In this document: positions 14,235 through 24,722 of the stretch, one piece after another
Numbering within the stretch: position 1 is the stretch's first letter
Layout of the letters: each line of letters opens with the position of its first letter
Source of the DNA: G963668605 sp963668605
GTDB taxonomy: Bacteria > Acidobacteriota > Terriglobia > Bryobacterales > Bryobacteraceae
Assembly (NCBI GenBank): GCA_963668605.1
Contig: OY764903.1
Location: forward strand, 6,696,001 to 6,760,000
Direction of reading: 5' to 3'
Length of the DNA: 64,000 nucleotides
Made by a program: the position numbers and the translations under genes
The notes under the pieces: generated by a model
Database searches by the model: none
The model's input: only the letters and a program-made list of their open reading frames with translations
What the model was told of the DNA's origin: nothing

Positions 14235-16854
14235 CGGTAGTTCTCCACCAGCATGAGGTCGTCGTTGCGGCGACTACTATAGCCATACAAGGCAGTCTTA
14301 CGGTCCGGTGACAAGGTCAATCCCTGATTGGCACCGGCCTCGAACGCGGTCAGGGTCCGGCTTCTTCCAGTACTTAAATCGAAGAATCTGAGCTCGAAGA
14401 GGGCGGAGCGAGGATCGTCGGGTCGCCAAACATGGTAGATGCCATTCTCGGCCACAACGAACGAGAGCACGGCCAATCTTGCGGATTCCAGAACTGGCCT
14501 CTCTGGGCCGCCCGCAGCTAGGCGCGCGTAAAGGGGCGAAAACCATCCTTTCGTATAGTAGAGGGTCTCCCCGTTCCACGATTCCAGGGCCTCGACCCCC
14601 CCCGTTGTCGGTGATTTGCAGGGCCTCTCCACCTGCCGAAGGCATGCGCCAGACCTCGAACCTCCCAGTACGATTGGAGGCGAAGTAGATCCACCTTCCG
14701 TCCCGCGAGTAGCTGGGAAGGGTATCGTCGGCCGGATGAGAGGTAAGATTGCGCACTTGGCCACCCGCCGCATCGTGTCCCAGCGCCCGTCTTCCTGTTG
14801 TGCGTTGTAGACGAGCCAACGACTGTCCGGCGACCACTTCACCGCCCCCACCATACGCCCAGTGGCTTCGAGCAGGCGGACCTGGTTCGTCCCATCAGAA
14901 TTGGCGACCCAGAGTTCGCTACCCTTCCCGGGGCGGTTGGCGACGAAGGCAACACGTTTCCCATCGGGCGAGAATTGCGGATCGCCTTCACCGCCAGAGG
15001 GAAAGAACATGGCTGGCGAAGCGCCCGCCTCGAACCGCCAGATACCCCACTGCGGGTGGAGGGTCCGGGAGAAAGCGAGCCGATTGCCCGTCCGGGATAC
15101 CGCGGGATGGGCCGCGGCGTCTCCCGCCCAGAGCAGGAGTTCCGGCGCAGTGCCGCCAGACAGAGGCACCCGCCACAGACGTCGAGGGCTGGCCAAGTCC
15201 GGGGACGCAGCATAGATCAGTGATCTTCCATCCGGGGCCCACGCAATTCCGAGGATTGTCGCCCCCTGGTTTGTCAGCCTCCGCGGCTGGCCCTGAGCGA
15301 GATAACCCCGGGTGAGATCTTGGGCATACGCCTCGCATGAGCGCTCTCCGCTACAGGCCGTGAAGGCGAGATTACTTCCGTCATGAGAGAATGCGGGATA
15401 ATGATAACGAAGTGTCGTCAGCGAGTTGGATGCAAGCCGTCGCTTCTCACCCTGATTGACAGATACCAGAGAGAGCCCGTTGCCACCGTCAGCGTCCGCT
15501 TCGGACAAGACCAGCCACTCTGAGTTTGGAGACCAGGAAAGCGACGGTTCCATCGACGTTGGAGGTTGAGGGACCGGCTGAAAGTCAGCCAACTTTCGTT
15601 CAGGCCCACCCAATGCGGATGTCAGAAAGACCGCCGCGCGATCGCCAGACTTACGCACAAAGGCGATCTGGGTGCCGTCGGGAGACCACGCCGGAGCAAC
15701 GTCTTGAGCGAGGTCGCTGGTAAGCCGCAGCGCTGTCGTGGCTCCCACGAGCATGACGTAAATATCATCGTTGCTCTGTTTCTCGCCGTCCCAGACAAAT
15801 GCCACTTGCTTCCCGTCCGGGGAGAAGGCGGGTTGGCGCTCTCTGCCTGCAAAATATGTCATCGACGACACACGCGGCGCAGAGGACGGTCTGTTCCGAT
15901 ATCGCCACAGTAGCCAGAGACCGCCCGCCACGCACGCCAGCAATCCGGCAGCGGCAACCGGTCTCCATACGCGCTTGCCCTTGGGGGCTGCGGGGACAGT
16001 AGCCAGCTTGCCGCTATCCGACTCTTCCTTCAATTCCTCCAGCGCCACCCTGACATCGCCCATGTGCTGGAACCGCCTATTGGCGTCCTTCCGCAGGCAA
16101 CGATCATCAGCTTTTGGAGATCGTGCGGAGCGGCTTGGGCCAGCAGCGGCGGCTCCTTGTTTAGAACCGCGGAGAGCGTGGACATCTTCGAGTCGCCTTG
16201 AAACGCCCGCCGTCCCGTGACCATCTCGTACAACACCGAGCCGAACGAGAAGATGTCCGACCGGGCGTCCACCGGGCTTCCCTCTGCCTGTTCCGGCGAC
16301 ATGTAGGCGGCTGTGCCGACGATAGCCTTTTCATCGGTCTTCACTCCCATGGTGGCGGTGACGTCGTCCTCCGAGGTGCCGTGCTCGGTGAGCTTGGCCA
16401 AACCAAAGTCGAGCACCTTCGTCTGCCCGTGTTCGTCCACCATGATGTTGGCGGGCTTGAGATCGCGATGGACGATCCCCGCGCCGTGAGCCCGGGACAG
16501 CGCGTCAGCGATCTGCTCTGCGATCTTGAGCGCTTCGTTCAGGCGCATACCCTTGCGCGGGATGAGTTGGTCCAGCGTCCTGCCGGCGACGTACTCCATG
16601 GCGATGAAGTCGTGGCCTGCGTCGGAGGAGATGTCGTGGATGGTGATGATGTTCGGATGGTTCAGCGATGAGGCCGCCTTGGCTTCCTGGATGAAGCGCG
16701 CCTTGCGCGACGGGTCGGCCACACGCTCCGGCGGCAGCACCTTGATGGCGACGAAGCGGTCCAGATGCGTATCGCGGGCCTTGTAGACAACGCCCATGCC
16801 GCCTTCGCCGAGCCTCTCGACAATCTCGTAGTGCAGCAGGCGTTGGCCGGTCAT
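14231..16854 (-). pseudogene. Ser/Thr protein kinase with C-terminal TolB/WD40-like propeller, frameshifted
   Basis: ATG 16854 opens a Hanks-type kinase: glycine loop GEGGMG (16-21), Lys38 in VAIKVL, HRDLKPAN, DFGLAKL, and 'GTAAYMSPEQAEG'. At about 16090-16105 one base appears to be missing: the frame ends in 'GGSSTWAMSGWRWRN', while the next frame supplies 'CLRKDANRRFQHMGDVRV', then a membrane segment and propeller blades to 14231. Inside the propeller (about 14590-14800) a second block is out of phase: the main frame gives nonsense-like 'RVAKCAILPLIRPTIPFPAT', whereas the neighbouring frame has the good 'SYSRDGRWIYFASNRTGRFE'. So at least three indels exist. The family is a membrane-anchored signalling kinase. 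Indels may be real decay or sequencing error. Confidence 0.8.
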
Positions 16855-19341
16855 CGGAAGTTCTCCACCAGCATGATGTCGCCCGGCACCGTTCCAGGAT
16901 CCGTGTAGAGCATTTTGCGCCCGTCCCGGGAAACAGAGAAATAGGGGTAGTTCTGAACGGTGGCCTCAGCCACTGTCTGTGTCTTGCCGTCCGCAAAACG
17001 GTAGAACTGCCACCTTGTGCGGTTCACCCGCTCCCACCAGGTCACGAAGTAGATCCCCTCCTCGGTCACTTGATATATGTGTATCCGCACTGCGCCCGGC
17101 AGGAGCATCTCGGGATCACCGCCGCTCACCGGCATCCGCATCAGGCCATCGCCAACGTCCAGTTTGGGCGAACTCCGCAGATAGTAAACGAACTTCCCAT
17201 CGGGGGACTCGTGCGGTCGGATCCCACCTCCATGCGTCACCTGGACTGCCTCGCCGCCATCGGCTGGCGCCTTCCACACCTCGCTGGAGCCTGAACGCCC
17301 AGAGGAGAAGTAGATCCAGCGGCCGTCGTGTGAATAGGACGGGTAGTAATCCGAGGCGGGATGGTTCGTCACCCGCCGGAGTCCGCCGCCCTCGGCGTTC
17401 ACTGTGTAGATCTCCGACTGCCCGTCCATGCTTGACCAGAAGGTGATGCGTTTGCCGTCCGGGGACCAATCCGGTGAAGACGTCGTCCCCCTGCCCATGG
17501 CCGTGAGGGCATGCGGATTTCCGCCGCCGTCCTCCGCAACCCAGATTTCGTAAGCTCCGGACGCCACCGAGACAAAAGCAATCCGCCGGCCGTCCGGCGC
17601 ATAGGCGGGGGCCTCATCGTACTGGCTCGATGCGATGATCTGGTGCGGTTTGCCCGCGGCCATGCCCGGCTTCGCCAGTTCCAGTCGCCAAATGCTCTTG
17701 TTCACGTTGTACGTTTGGTATACCAGGCGGCGCCCGTTGCGGGAGGTGGACGGAAGGAAGCCACTTTCACCAGCCCACTGCAAGCGTCGCGGGCCGGCCT
17801 CCCCGGAAGCAGCCACTCGCCACAGCGCCTGTCCCACCAGGTGACCCGAGGAGAAGATGATCTCTCTGCCGTCCTCGGTCCAACCCAACCCATTCAGCCA
17901 GGTGTTGTTAGAGGTGATCGGCCTGGGCTCTCCCAACGCCCCAAAGTCCTTGCCGACAGGCACGCTGTAGACGTCGCGCTTGCTCACGACCCCACGCACA
18001 AAAGCCAGGACCTTCCCGTCCGGTGAGAAGGCGGGACAGGAATCCACGGATCTGACATCGGGTGGCTGCATCAGAGCGCGCATTGTGCCGGCTTCCACAT
18101 CGACCAGGAAGAGGCCCATCGCGCGCGACCGGTCCGCCGCCACCGGATACGTCACCGCCAAGTGTTTGCCATCGGGGGCCCAAGTGAGATAGCGCCCCAC
18201 GATCTCGGACGCGCGCGTGCGCGGCAACCCTGGAATCTCTGCCACGCGGCGCTCCGCTCCGCCCAACGCCGCCACTACGTAGGCCGCGGCAGTCTCGTCG
18301 GAAATATCCCGCAGGAAGGCAATCATCCGGCCGTCGGGGGAGAACGCCGGGCTGTAGTCCGGCTCCGGATCCGTCGTGATGCGCAGAGGCCGACCCATCC
18401 CGGTCCCGACCAGGCGAACATAGATGTCCTGGTTGTCCTGGTTCTCGCCGCGCCAGGCGAAAGCCACCTGGTTGCCGTCCGGCGACAAGGCTGGGTCAGA
18501 CTCCAGCCCCGGGTAACTGGTAAACGGGACGGCGCTATACGCCGTCTCCGCCTCGCCGCTTAGCCGGGCGGATCGCCAGGCCAGACCGGCTGCGGCAAGC
18601 GCAACCAGCAGCAACGCCGCGCCCACCCAGATGAGCGGCCGGCGCGGCCGCGGAGACTTCCCCGCAACCGCTTCGAGCATCCCCGAGTCCGACTCTTCCT
18701 TCAACTCCAGCAGCGCTACTCTGACGTCGCTCATATGCTGGAAGCGCCGCTCCGGGTCTTTGCGCAGGCACCGCGCGACGACACGCTGCAACTCCCGTGG
18801 CACGTCCACGGGGAAGGCCGGCGGCTCCTTGTGCAGCACCGCCGCCAGCGTCGACATCCGGCTGTCGCCCCGGAACGCTCGCACTCCGGTTACCATCTCG
18901 TACAGCACTGCGCCGAAGCTGAAGATGTCCGAACGCGCATCCACCGGCTTGCCTTCCGCCTGCTCGGGCGACATGTAGGCTGCGGTTCCGACCACGGTCC
19001 CTTCCTCGGTGTGGGGCTTCGCGGTGCGAGTGGCTTCGTCTTCGCCCAAAGCGGTCTCGGTCAGCTTAGCCAGCCCGAAGTCGAGAACCTTCACCAGACC
19101 GTGCTCGTCTAGCATGACATTGGACGGCTTCAGGTCGCGGTGGATGATGCCGGCGGTGTGGGCGCGGGCCAGCGCGTTGGCGATCTGCACGGTGATCTTC
19201 AGCGCGTCGTTCAACCGCATCCCCTTCCGAGGGATGAGCTGATCGAGCGTCTTGCCGGCGACATACTCCATGGCAATGAAGTCGTGGTTACTGTCAGAGC
19301 TGATGTCGTAGATCGTGATGATGTTGGGATGGTTCAGCGCG
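16851..19341 (-). pseudogene. Ser/Thr kinase with TolB/WD40-like propeller, 5' end removed by an IS
   Basis: The frame runs from the IS edge at 19341 to 16851 without a break, giving about 830 residues. It starts at 'ALNHPNIITIYDISS', so the glycine loop and catalytic Lys are missing. HRDLKPSN, DFGLAKL and 'GTAAYMSPEQAEG' are present, followed by a single membrane helix ('GAALLLVALAAAGLAW') and about ten propeller strands with 'SPDG' repeats. Its stop overlaps the next kinase's ATG. The sequence beyond the other end of the IS does not continue the kinase, so the N-terminus was lost rather than merely separated. A protein from internal ATG 19271 could be made but could not bind ATP normally. 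Confidence 0.8.
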
Positions 19342-21329
19342 CTAGCCCAACTTCCGCAGTTGCGCAGGAAAGTCCTTTCCCTGCAACGCGGAGGCGGCGA
19401 AGTCTACACTACAAGTCCGCGATTTCGAGGCTGGTGGGGAGTTTCAGGCCGAGCCGCTGCAGGAGAATCGCCTGGTGTTCAGTAGGACGGCTGACACAGT
19501 GCTTGCGGAGTGCGATACCCGTGCGCGTCGGCAGCACAACGTCAACCAGCGAGATTTGCTGAAGCTCGGCGAACACCTTCCGCGCTTCGTCTCCCAGCCC
19601 CGCTTGGTGACAGAGCCGCCCCATCGTCTTCCACAGCACATAGGCGAGAAAGCAGACCAGGATGTGCGCCTGCACGCGATGCTCTTTCTGGTGCCAGATG
19701 GGCCGCATCACCAGGTCGCTCTTGTGCAGGCGAAACGCCGCCTCGGCCTCCGTCAATTGAATGTACGCGCGCCAAAGCTCTTCGCCCGTCCAGTCCGTCA
19801 CGTTGCTGCGCAGCAAGTAGCAGCCCTCACTCAAGCGTGCCCAGTCGCGCCAGTCGCTGCGCTTACTCCACTGCAGACAGGCGCGTCCTTGAGCGTCCGG
19901 CGCGATCTCGACCTGAAACAACCCGGCGGCGCGCGTGTTGCGTCCCAGCAACTTGCCGACCCGTTGTGCCACCACAAGCGGATTCTGCTTACGCTTCCGG
20001 CAACTCTCCACCAGCGTTTCCAGCTTCTGCTCGATGCGGCGTTCGAAGCGCTCATGCATGGCCTGTTCTTTCAACCGGCGTTGCGCGCTGCGGCAAAGGA
20101 TGAACAGTTCGTCGCCGTCCGGCGCCGGGCATAGCTTTACTTCCAGGCCTTCGTGCACCTCGCGCCAATCGCTGGCCAGCAACTGCTGCTCGAACTTGCG
20201 CAGCATACCTTTGGCCGTGCCCAGAATGTAACGCCGTCCGCCTTGCTTGAGAAACTCCACGTTGTCGGCCGAGACCATCCCGCGATCCATCACCCAAATC
20301 CGGTTGGCCTTGCCATACTGCCGCTCCATCGCTTCGACGATCTCTTCCACCGTGGTCACGTCGCTGCGATTGCCCGCGAATATTTCATAACCCAACGGCA
20401 TGCCGCCGCGGCTCACCACCAGCGCAATGTTGACTTGCTTACAGTCCGGCCTGTGATCGCGCGAGTAGCCGCGTTGTGCTTGCGGGTTGCCCGCCGCTTC
20501 GCCTTCGAAGTACGTACTGGTCACGTCGTACAAGAGCAGGTCGTAGTCGAGTTGGAACAGTTCGCCCAAGCGCTGCTTGAGGTGTTTCTCGAGCGCCTGC
20601 TTGTGCGGCAGCAACTGGTCCAGCGCGCGATAGAGCCGGTCATCGTTGACCTTCGCCGCTGGCACGCCGAGCAACTCGGCCAACGCACTGGCCTCATAAC
20701 CGTGCTCGGCCAAGTGCAACTCGCTGGAGCAGTCCAGCAGCCGGCCCAGCACCAACACCAGCGTCATCACCGCCCATGGCACGTCCTCGCGACCCGCCGG
20801 CAGCAGCCCTTCCAGAAGTTCCTGCAGCCCCAACGCGCGCAGCAGCGTCAGGCCCAGCCAACAGCCGCCGAACTGACGGCTGCGCTCGACCCGCACCCCT
20901 TTCAGGTCCACTTCGACATACTCGGGGACGGCCTCCTGAAACAGCTCGGTCTGCCAGGTCGGGCTCCGGCCCCGGGCGCACTGCCGAACACCGAGCCGGC
21001 CGCGCTCGTCGAGTTCGCCGAGGTAGGCCACCACGCGCTGCCGCGGCCCGCGCGCCGTGCGGTAACTCTCCACCAGCGCCCAATAGGCGTGCCGCTTGCC
21101 ATCTTTGCGCCGGTAGCAACGCCGCAGGTACATACAGCAATCCTACGGATCTGGGGCGCGTTTTCAAGTGGGTTGGTCTACACTACAGCGCACTTTCACG
21201 ACGGGGAGAGAAAATCCGACAGACGCGATGATGAAAACAAAAGACCACCGTCCTGTTCTGGAGATCCAACCGCCTTCGAGTAGGCTGAAAAAAGTTACGG
21301 TGCCTCTCGAACTGCGGAAGTTGGGCTAG
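19342..21329. mobile_element. IS1634-type insertion sequence, complete
   Basis: Perfect 20-bp terminal inverted repeats CTAGCCCAACTTCCGCAGTT (19342-19361 and, inverted, 21310-21329) bound a 1,988-bp element with one transposase gene. No exact target duplication is visible beyond the ends. A 12-bp direct repeat GTCTACACTACA lies just inside, at 19402-19413 and 21176-21187, bracketing the transposase gene. The left end truncates the kinase gene. Confidence 0.85.
19409..21133 (-). CDS. IS1634-family (IS4-like) transposase
   Basis: 574 aa from ATG 21133. It opens with the family's beta-hairpin 'GKRHAYWALVESYRTARG'. The DDE motif can be followed: Asp in 'LLYDVTSTYFEG', Asp in 'IWVMDRGMVSADN', and Glu in 'IQLTEAEAAFRLHKSDL', the last being the YREK-like region with its downstream 'RPIWHQKEHRVQAHILVCF'. 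Length and catalytic residues are normal, so the element is probably active or recently so. The TAG stop lies inside the left 12-bp direct repeat. Confidence 0.9.
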   Translation of the reverse strand: MYLRRCYRRKDGKRHAYWALVESYRTARGPRQRVVAYLGELDERGRLGVRQCARGRSPTWQTELFQEAVPEYVEVDLKGVRVERSRQFGGCWLGLTLLRALGLQELLEGLLPAGREDVPWAVMTLVLVLGRLLDCSSELHLAEHGYEASALAELLGVPAAKVNDDRLYRALDQLLPHKQALEKHLKQRLGELFQLDYDLLLYDVTSTYFEGEAAGNPQAQRGYSRDHRPDCKQVNIALVVSRGGMPLGYEIFAGNRSDVTTVEEIVEAMERQYGKANRIWVMDRGMVSADNVEFLKQGGRRYILGTAKGMLRKFEQQLLASDWREVHEGLEVKLCPAPDGDELFILCRSAQRRLKEQAMHERFERRIEQKLETLVESCRKRKQNPLVVAQRVGKLLGRNTRAAGLFQVEIAPDAQGRACLQWSKRSDWRDWARLSEGCYLLRSNVTDWTGEELWRAYIQLTEAEAAFRLHKSDLVMRPIWHQKEHRVQAHILVCFLAYVLWKTMGRLCHQAGLGDEARKVFAELQQISLVDVVLPTRTGIALRKHCVSRPTEHQAILLQRLGLKLPTSLEIADL

Positions 21330-21561
21330 AGGCCGGTGTATTTCGTCTTCAAACGGTTCGCGGCTGGCGCGTTGGGCACTCGACTTGCCCGAACCGTCGC
21401 CATCCTTGGACTCGTGCCGACTCCGTCCAGAGGGCAATCCACCAAAGAGCCATTGCGTCAACGCGAAATCTTCGAGAGTTTCCCACAGAAACGTGCGGTC
21501 TCGGTTACCGACGGCGCTCGACCGACGGACTTGGTGGCTTACACTGAACAGAGGAGGCGCT

Positions 21562-21672
21562 ATGAGCGACGGTCGCGAGGAGCGTGAAGAACTGGAGAAG
21601 CGCCGCGAGCAGGAAAAGCAAGAGGATCGCGAGGACCGGATCGACCCCAGCGATGTGGATGAGTGGGAGTAG
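21562..21672 (+). CDS. Small highly charged protein (36 aa), unknown
   Basis: ATG 21562 sits behind GAGGAGG with ideal spacing, and the ORF ends in TAG. The product is almost entirely Glu, Arg, Lys, Asp and Gln with one Trp near the end ('DPSDVDEWE'); it would be a single charged helix. No domain is recognisable. The start signal is the main evidence. The regions 21330-21561 and 21673-21908 around it show no other gene. Confidence 0.5.
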   Translation: MSDGREEREELEKRREQEKQEDREDRIDPSDVDEWE

Positions 21673-21908
21673 GAGCGGGTTGATTCCTGGTGTGCCTCTG
21701 AGGCGAAGCTGCGGCAGACGAGCGAGGCGCTGAGGGCTGCCGACGCCGTGATCGTAGGATGAACCTACTGGCCTCTCTTTCGGGTTCGTTCCCGGAGGCT
21801 GGGGCGGGAAGGCCACGGTAGCGTCAGTGATGCCACCGCCTTTCTGACAAGCTGCCACAGTTTCAATGTGCCGGCCTGTTTGGGGAGGTCGAGATCTGGG
21901 AACGGCGG

Positions 21909-22203
21909 TCATATCTGGATCTTCTTCGACCGCCCTGTGCCGGCAGTTGATGCCCGCAGGTTGGCGTCCCACTCTGCTGGCACGCCAATGGCGCAATAGC
22001 GGTCAATCCACCCGCCATCTGTCGCAGGCAAGCAGCGCAGTTTCACATCGCGCCATGCTGGCGCCTCATCAAGGCTTGCCAATGATCGCAACAGGCGCAG
22101 GTGCGCATCCGACCCATTGTTCCCGAGCTGTTCGCGCCACTCACCCACAACCCCAGCGTCCCAGCGCGTCACGAGCACACCAACATTTAGCCCTTGCAGG
22201 AGT
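21909..22203 (-). pseudogene. 3' fragment of an unidentified gene cut by an IS
   Basis: An open frame enters from the IS edge at 22203 and runs about 97 codons to TGA. The composition is protein-like ('LRLLRSLASLDEAPAWRDVK', 'CLPATDGGWIDRYCAIGVP'). A GTG at 22178 gives an 89-aa product, but no Shine-Dalgarno supports it, so I treat it as the tail of a larger protein. The family is not recognised. The upstream part is not found on the other side of the IS. Confidence 0.45.
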
Positions 22204-24135
22204 CCTAGCGGGAGTTTCCTACGGCGCGAGTAAGAAGGCGGGGATGTATTGCAGGGTGAAGGAGATAGCGTGGCGTTCCGTATATACCACGCGACTCAAT
22301 GGATCGCGGGCAGCGCACCAAGTGCTCGGGCTAATTTCATCCTGGACGCATCCATTTCTTCGATCTGCAAACGTACGCGCGGCCTGCCCTTGCGGCCAGT
22401 CATATCGATCAACCGGCAACAGCGTACTTCCGCCAACGCTTCCAGCAATCGGCGGGAACTGCCCTCAAATGCTGCTTTCTGTGTAGCGCGCCGGTGCAGC
22501 AATGTGACCAGCAGATAGGCCGTCACGGACATAAAAGTGTGCACGTGGAGCTTCTGATCGGTCCAGTGAAACTGTGGCCGGGTGGAAAGCATGCGGGGAT
22601 CCTTCAGATCGCGAAACGCAGCTTCCACTTTGGATTGCCCACGATAGGCTTCGATGATTTGCGCTGTGCTCCACTCCGCGCGATCCGTGATTAAGATGCG
22701 AAGTCCGAAATAACGTGTGATCAACCGCTGGTACTCTTGCCAGTCACTCCACACGCAGATCCGCATGGCCCCTTGTTCGCCGGTGTCGATTTTGTAGCCC
22801 AGCAAGGAACGCAGATATTGGTGGCCGCGGATTTTCTCCAGTTTCCGTTTGGCCGCCTCGGCGCTCAGTCGCGGACGCTGTCCCAGTTCCTGCAATTCGC
22901 GCTGACTCCGCGCCATGGACTGATGCAATCCCCGCAATTGCCCCTCATGAAGTTGTGGGCTGAAGACCACCACTACTTCCCGTTGCTTTCCGGCAACCAC
23001 TCGTTGGACTCGCCAGGCGCGAACGGCAACACCGTTGGACAAGAGCACTTCCGACAGCTGTCCGGCAGCTTCGGAAAGTAAAGCGAGGTGATTGGAAGGA
23101 CGAAGCGCCGTGACGTAATGCAGCATGCCTTCCAGGTTCTGCTTCGACGACGCTCCGGCATCGAAGACCAGGGTGAGCTGCTCGGGTTGGCCGCTCAACG
23201 CGCGCAGCCGTTGCCGGATGGGCTTGAGAAACTCCGCAAACGTCCGCATGTCCGAACGCGCTCCTTCGTACAAACCATGGGCCAACGGCAACTGTGTATC
23301 TTGATCGACCACCAGCGCCAAGCCCATCTGGCGGAGATCGTAGCGGCCTTGTTTGTTGTGTCCGCGCTGGGGCAGTTTCGGACGCAGGTTCGTGCTGGCA
23401 ATATGGGTATAGAAGTTAGTCGTGTCATAGGCCAGCGCCTTCAATTGCAGTTGCTCCACGCCGACCACCGCGCGCACCAGTTCCTGTTCGATGACCGCCA
23501 ACTGGTCCACGGGCACGGCGTTCATTTGATCCCAGAAATGCTGGCTCGTCAGATCGGAGGCGGAGAAGTGCATCAACTCGGGCAGGTATGTTGTCTTGGC
23601 CCAATCGGCAAAAGCACGTTTGCTGCGCGGCGCACAGGCGCGCGCGATTATGGCGGCTGCCAAGGATTGGCCCACGGTCAATGCGTCGCGAACCTGTACC
23701 GCGCCATCCGGAGCAATGGCGCGGTCGATCCGGCCGGCCAAGTCGAACTCCCGCACCAACTGGTGAAGCGCCGTCACCGCGCCCGCGGAAACCGAAGAGA
23801 CCCTCACGGGCACTTCGTTGTGCTGCTGATGAAGCTGCAGGATATCGTCGACGCGACCCAGATGGGCCAGGACGCGAATCGATGGCTGGCCGTCTTTGCG
23901 GAACGATTCGACGATCCGGTAATACCGGATGCCGTGCGATTGGTAGGCTTGAAGCGAAGCCATTCATTACGTATATACATCGATTGACAGTTGCTTGTCA
24001 ATCAAGATCTTAAAATGTGAAACAGGCACACAGTCGATTGCTAATTCCGTATATACAAAAGGGAGCGTGATATCCCCTTTTGTGCCATGATCTTCTGGGG
24101 AAGCAGCGCTATCGCCCTAGGAAACTCCCGCTAGG
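22204..24135. mobile_element. Second IS1634-type element
   Basis: Ends CCTAGCGGGAGTTTCCTACG (22204 on) and the inverted copy at 24115-24135 match over 20 of 21 positions and enclose a transposase. Both IS1634 elements in the window begin with CTAG just inside their ends. A 12-bp direct repeat TTCCGTATATAC at 22276-22287 and 24045-24056 brackets the transposase gene. The left end cuts an unknown gene; the right end abuts an integrase relic. Confidence 0.8.
22296..23963 (-). CDS. IS1634-family transposase (second type)
   Basis: 555 aa from ATG 23963. Family signs are 'YYRIVESFRKDGQPSIRVLA' at the start, then DDE positions in 'LAYDTTNFYTH', 'LTLVFDAGASSKQNL' and 'AYRGQSKVEAAFRDLKDP', ending with a hydrophobic 'MSVTAYLLVTLLHRRA'. 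It is clearly diverged from the transposase at 19409. The frame is complete. GTATATAC occurs twice upstream (23971-23978 and in the 12-bp repeat), so that stretch may hold promoter or transposase-binding sites. Confidence 0.9.
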   Translation of the reverse strand: MASLQAYQSHGIRYYRIVESFRKDGQPSIRVLAHLGRVDDILQLHQQHNEVPVRVSSVSAGAVTALHQLVREFDLAGRIDRAIAPDGAVQVRDALTVGQSLAAAIIARACAPRSKRAFADWAKTTYLPELMHFSASDLTSQHFWDQMNAVPVDQLAVIEQELVRAVVGVEQLQLKALAYDTTNFYTHIASTNLRPKLPQRGHNKQGRYDLRQMGLALVVDQDTQLPLAHGLYEGARSDMRTFAEFLKPIRQRLRALSGQPEQLTLVFDAGASSKQNLEGMLHYVTALRPSNHLALLSEAAGQLSEVLLSNGVAVRAWRVQRVVAGKQREVVVVFSPQLHEGQLRGLHQSMARSQRELQELGQRPRLSAEAAKRKLEKIRGHQYLRSLLGYKIDTGEQGAMRICVWSDWQEYQRLITRYFGLRILITDRAEWSTAQIIEAYRGQSKVEAAFRDLKDPRMLSTRPQFHWTDQKLHVHTFMSVTAYLLVTLLHRRATQKAAFEGSSRRLLEALAEVRCCRLIDMTGRKGRPRVRLQIEEMDASRMKLARALGALPAIH

Positions 24136-24141
24136 AATCTC

Positions 24142-24528
24142 ACGGATGCGGAGCGGGGAATACTGACGGGGAAACGGTACCTGATTCACGACCGCGACCC
24201 GCTGTTCACTGCAGAGTTTCTGCGCATGCTTGCCGATGCTGGAGTGGATCGGTGAAACTACCACCGCGATCGCCGAATCTGAATGCACACGCCGAGAGAT
24301 TCGTACGCAGCATCAAGGAGCCTGGAGCGCATGATCTTCTTCGGTGAAAGATCGTTGCGCAAAGGGATCCACGAGTTTGTGGCGCATTACCATGGCGAGC
24401 GCAACCACCAAGGCCTCGGCAACCGTTTGATCATCCCGGATCAATCTCAAGCTGGTAATAGCGGAATGATCCAACGCAAGGAACGGCTTGGCGGCATGCT
24501 GAACTACTACTTTCGACGGGCTGCCTGA
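24142..24528 (+). pseudogene. Integrase-core transposase relic, C-terminal half
   Basis: This is a decayed cousin of the integrase at 61748. It reads 'GKRYLIHDRDPLFTAEFL', then changes frame near 24250, continues 'LPPRSPNLNAHAERFVRS', changes frame again near 24320, and ends 'FVAHYHGERNHQGLGNRL' to TGA at 24526-24528. It keeps one catalytic Asp and the Glu region but lacks the N-terminal half. It starts directly at the IS1634 right end. Confidence 0.8.
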
Positions 24529-24699
24529 ATCAGCGAAATCCCGTCTCGAAGGGCGACCGTAGGTCGGTCGGCGCACGTACGCGCTCCCCATTACCCCAAG
24601 CCCGAAGTGAGTTTTCCGTCCGTCACCGCACCGACAAGACGAACGACGCAATCCATTTTTCAGGCATACGATTTCGTTCGCAGTCGACGCAGTCGGCCG

Positions 24700-24722
24700 C
24701 CATTTTAGTATTCGGGCCAAAC
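24700..24722. repeat. Solo copy of the 23-nt terminal arm
   Basis: CCATTTTAGTATTCGGGCC and four further bases match the left arm of the 10882-10930 palindrome (inverted) at 22 of 23 positions. It abuts the IS1634 end fragment that follows. Confidence 0.6.

Noticed and set aside
23088..23987. 299-codon plus-strand open frame
   Set aside because: Antisense to the IS1634 transposase, with no motifs.
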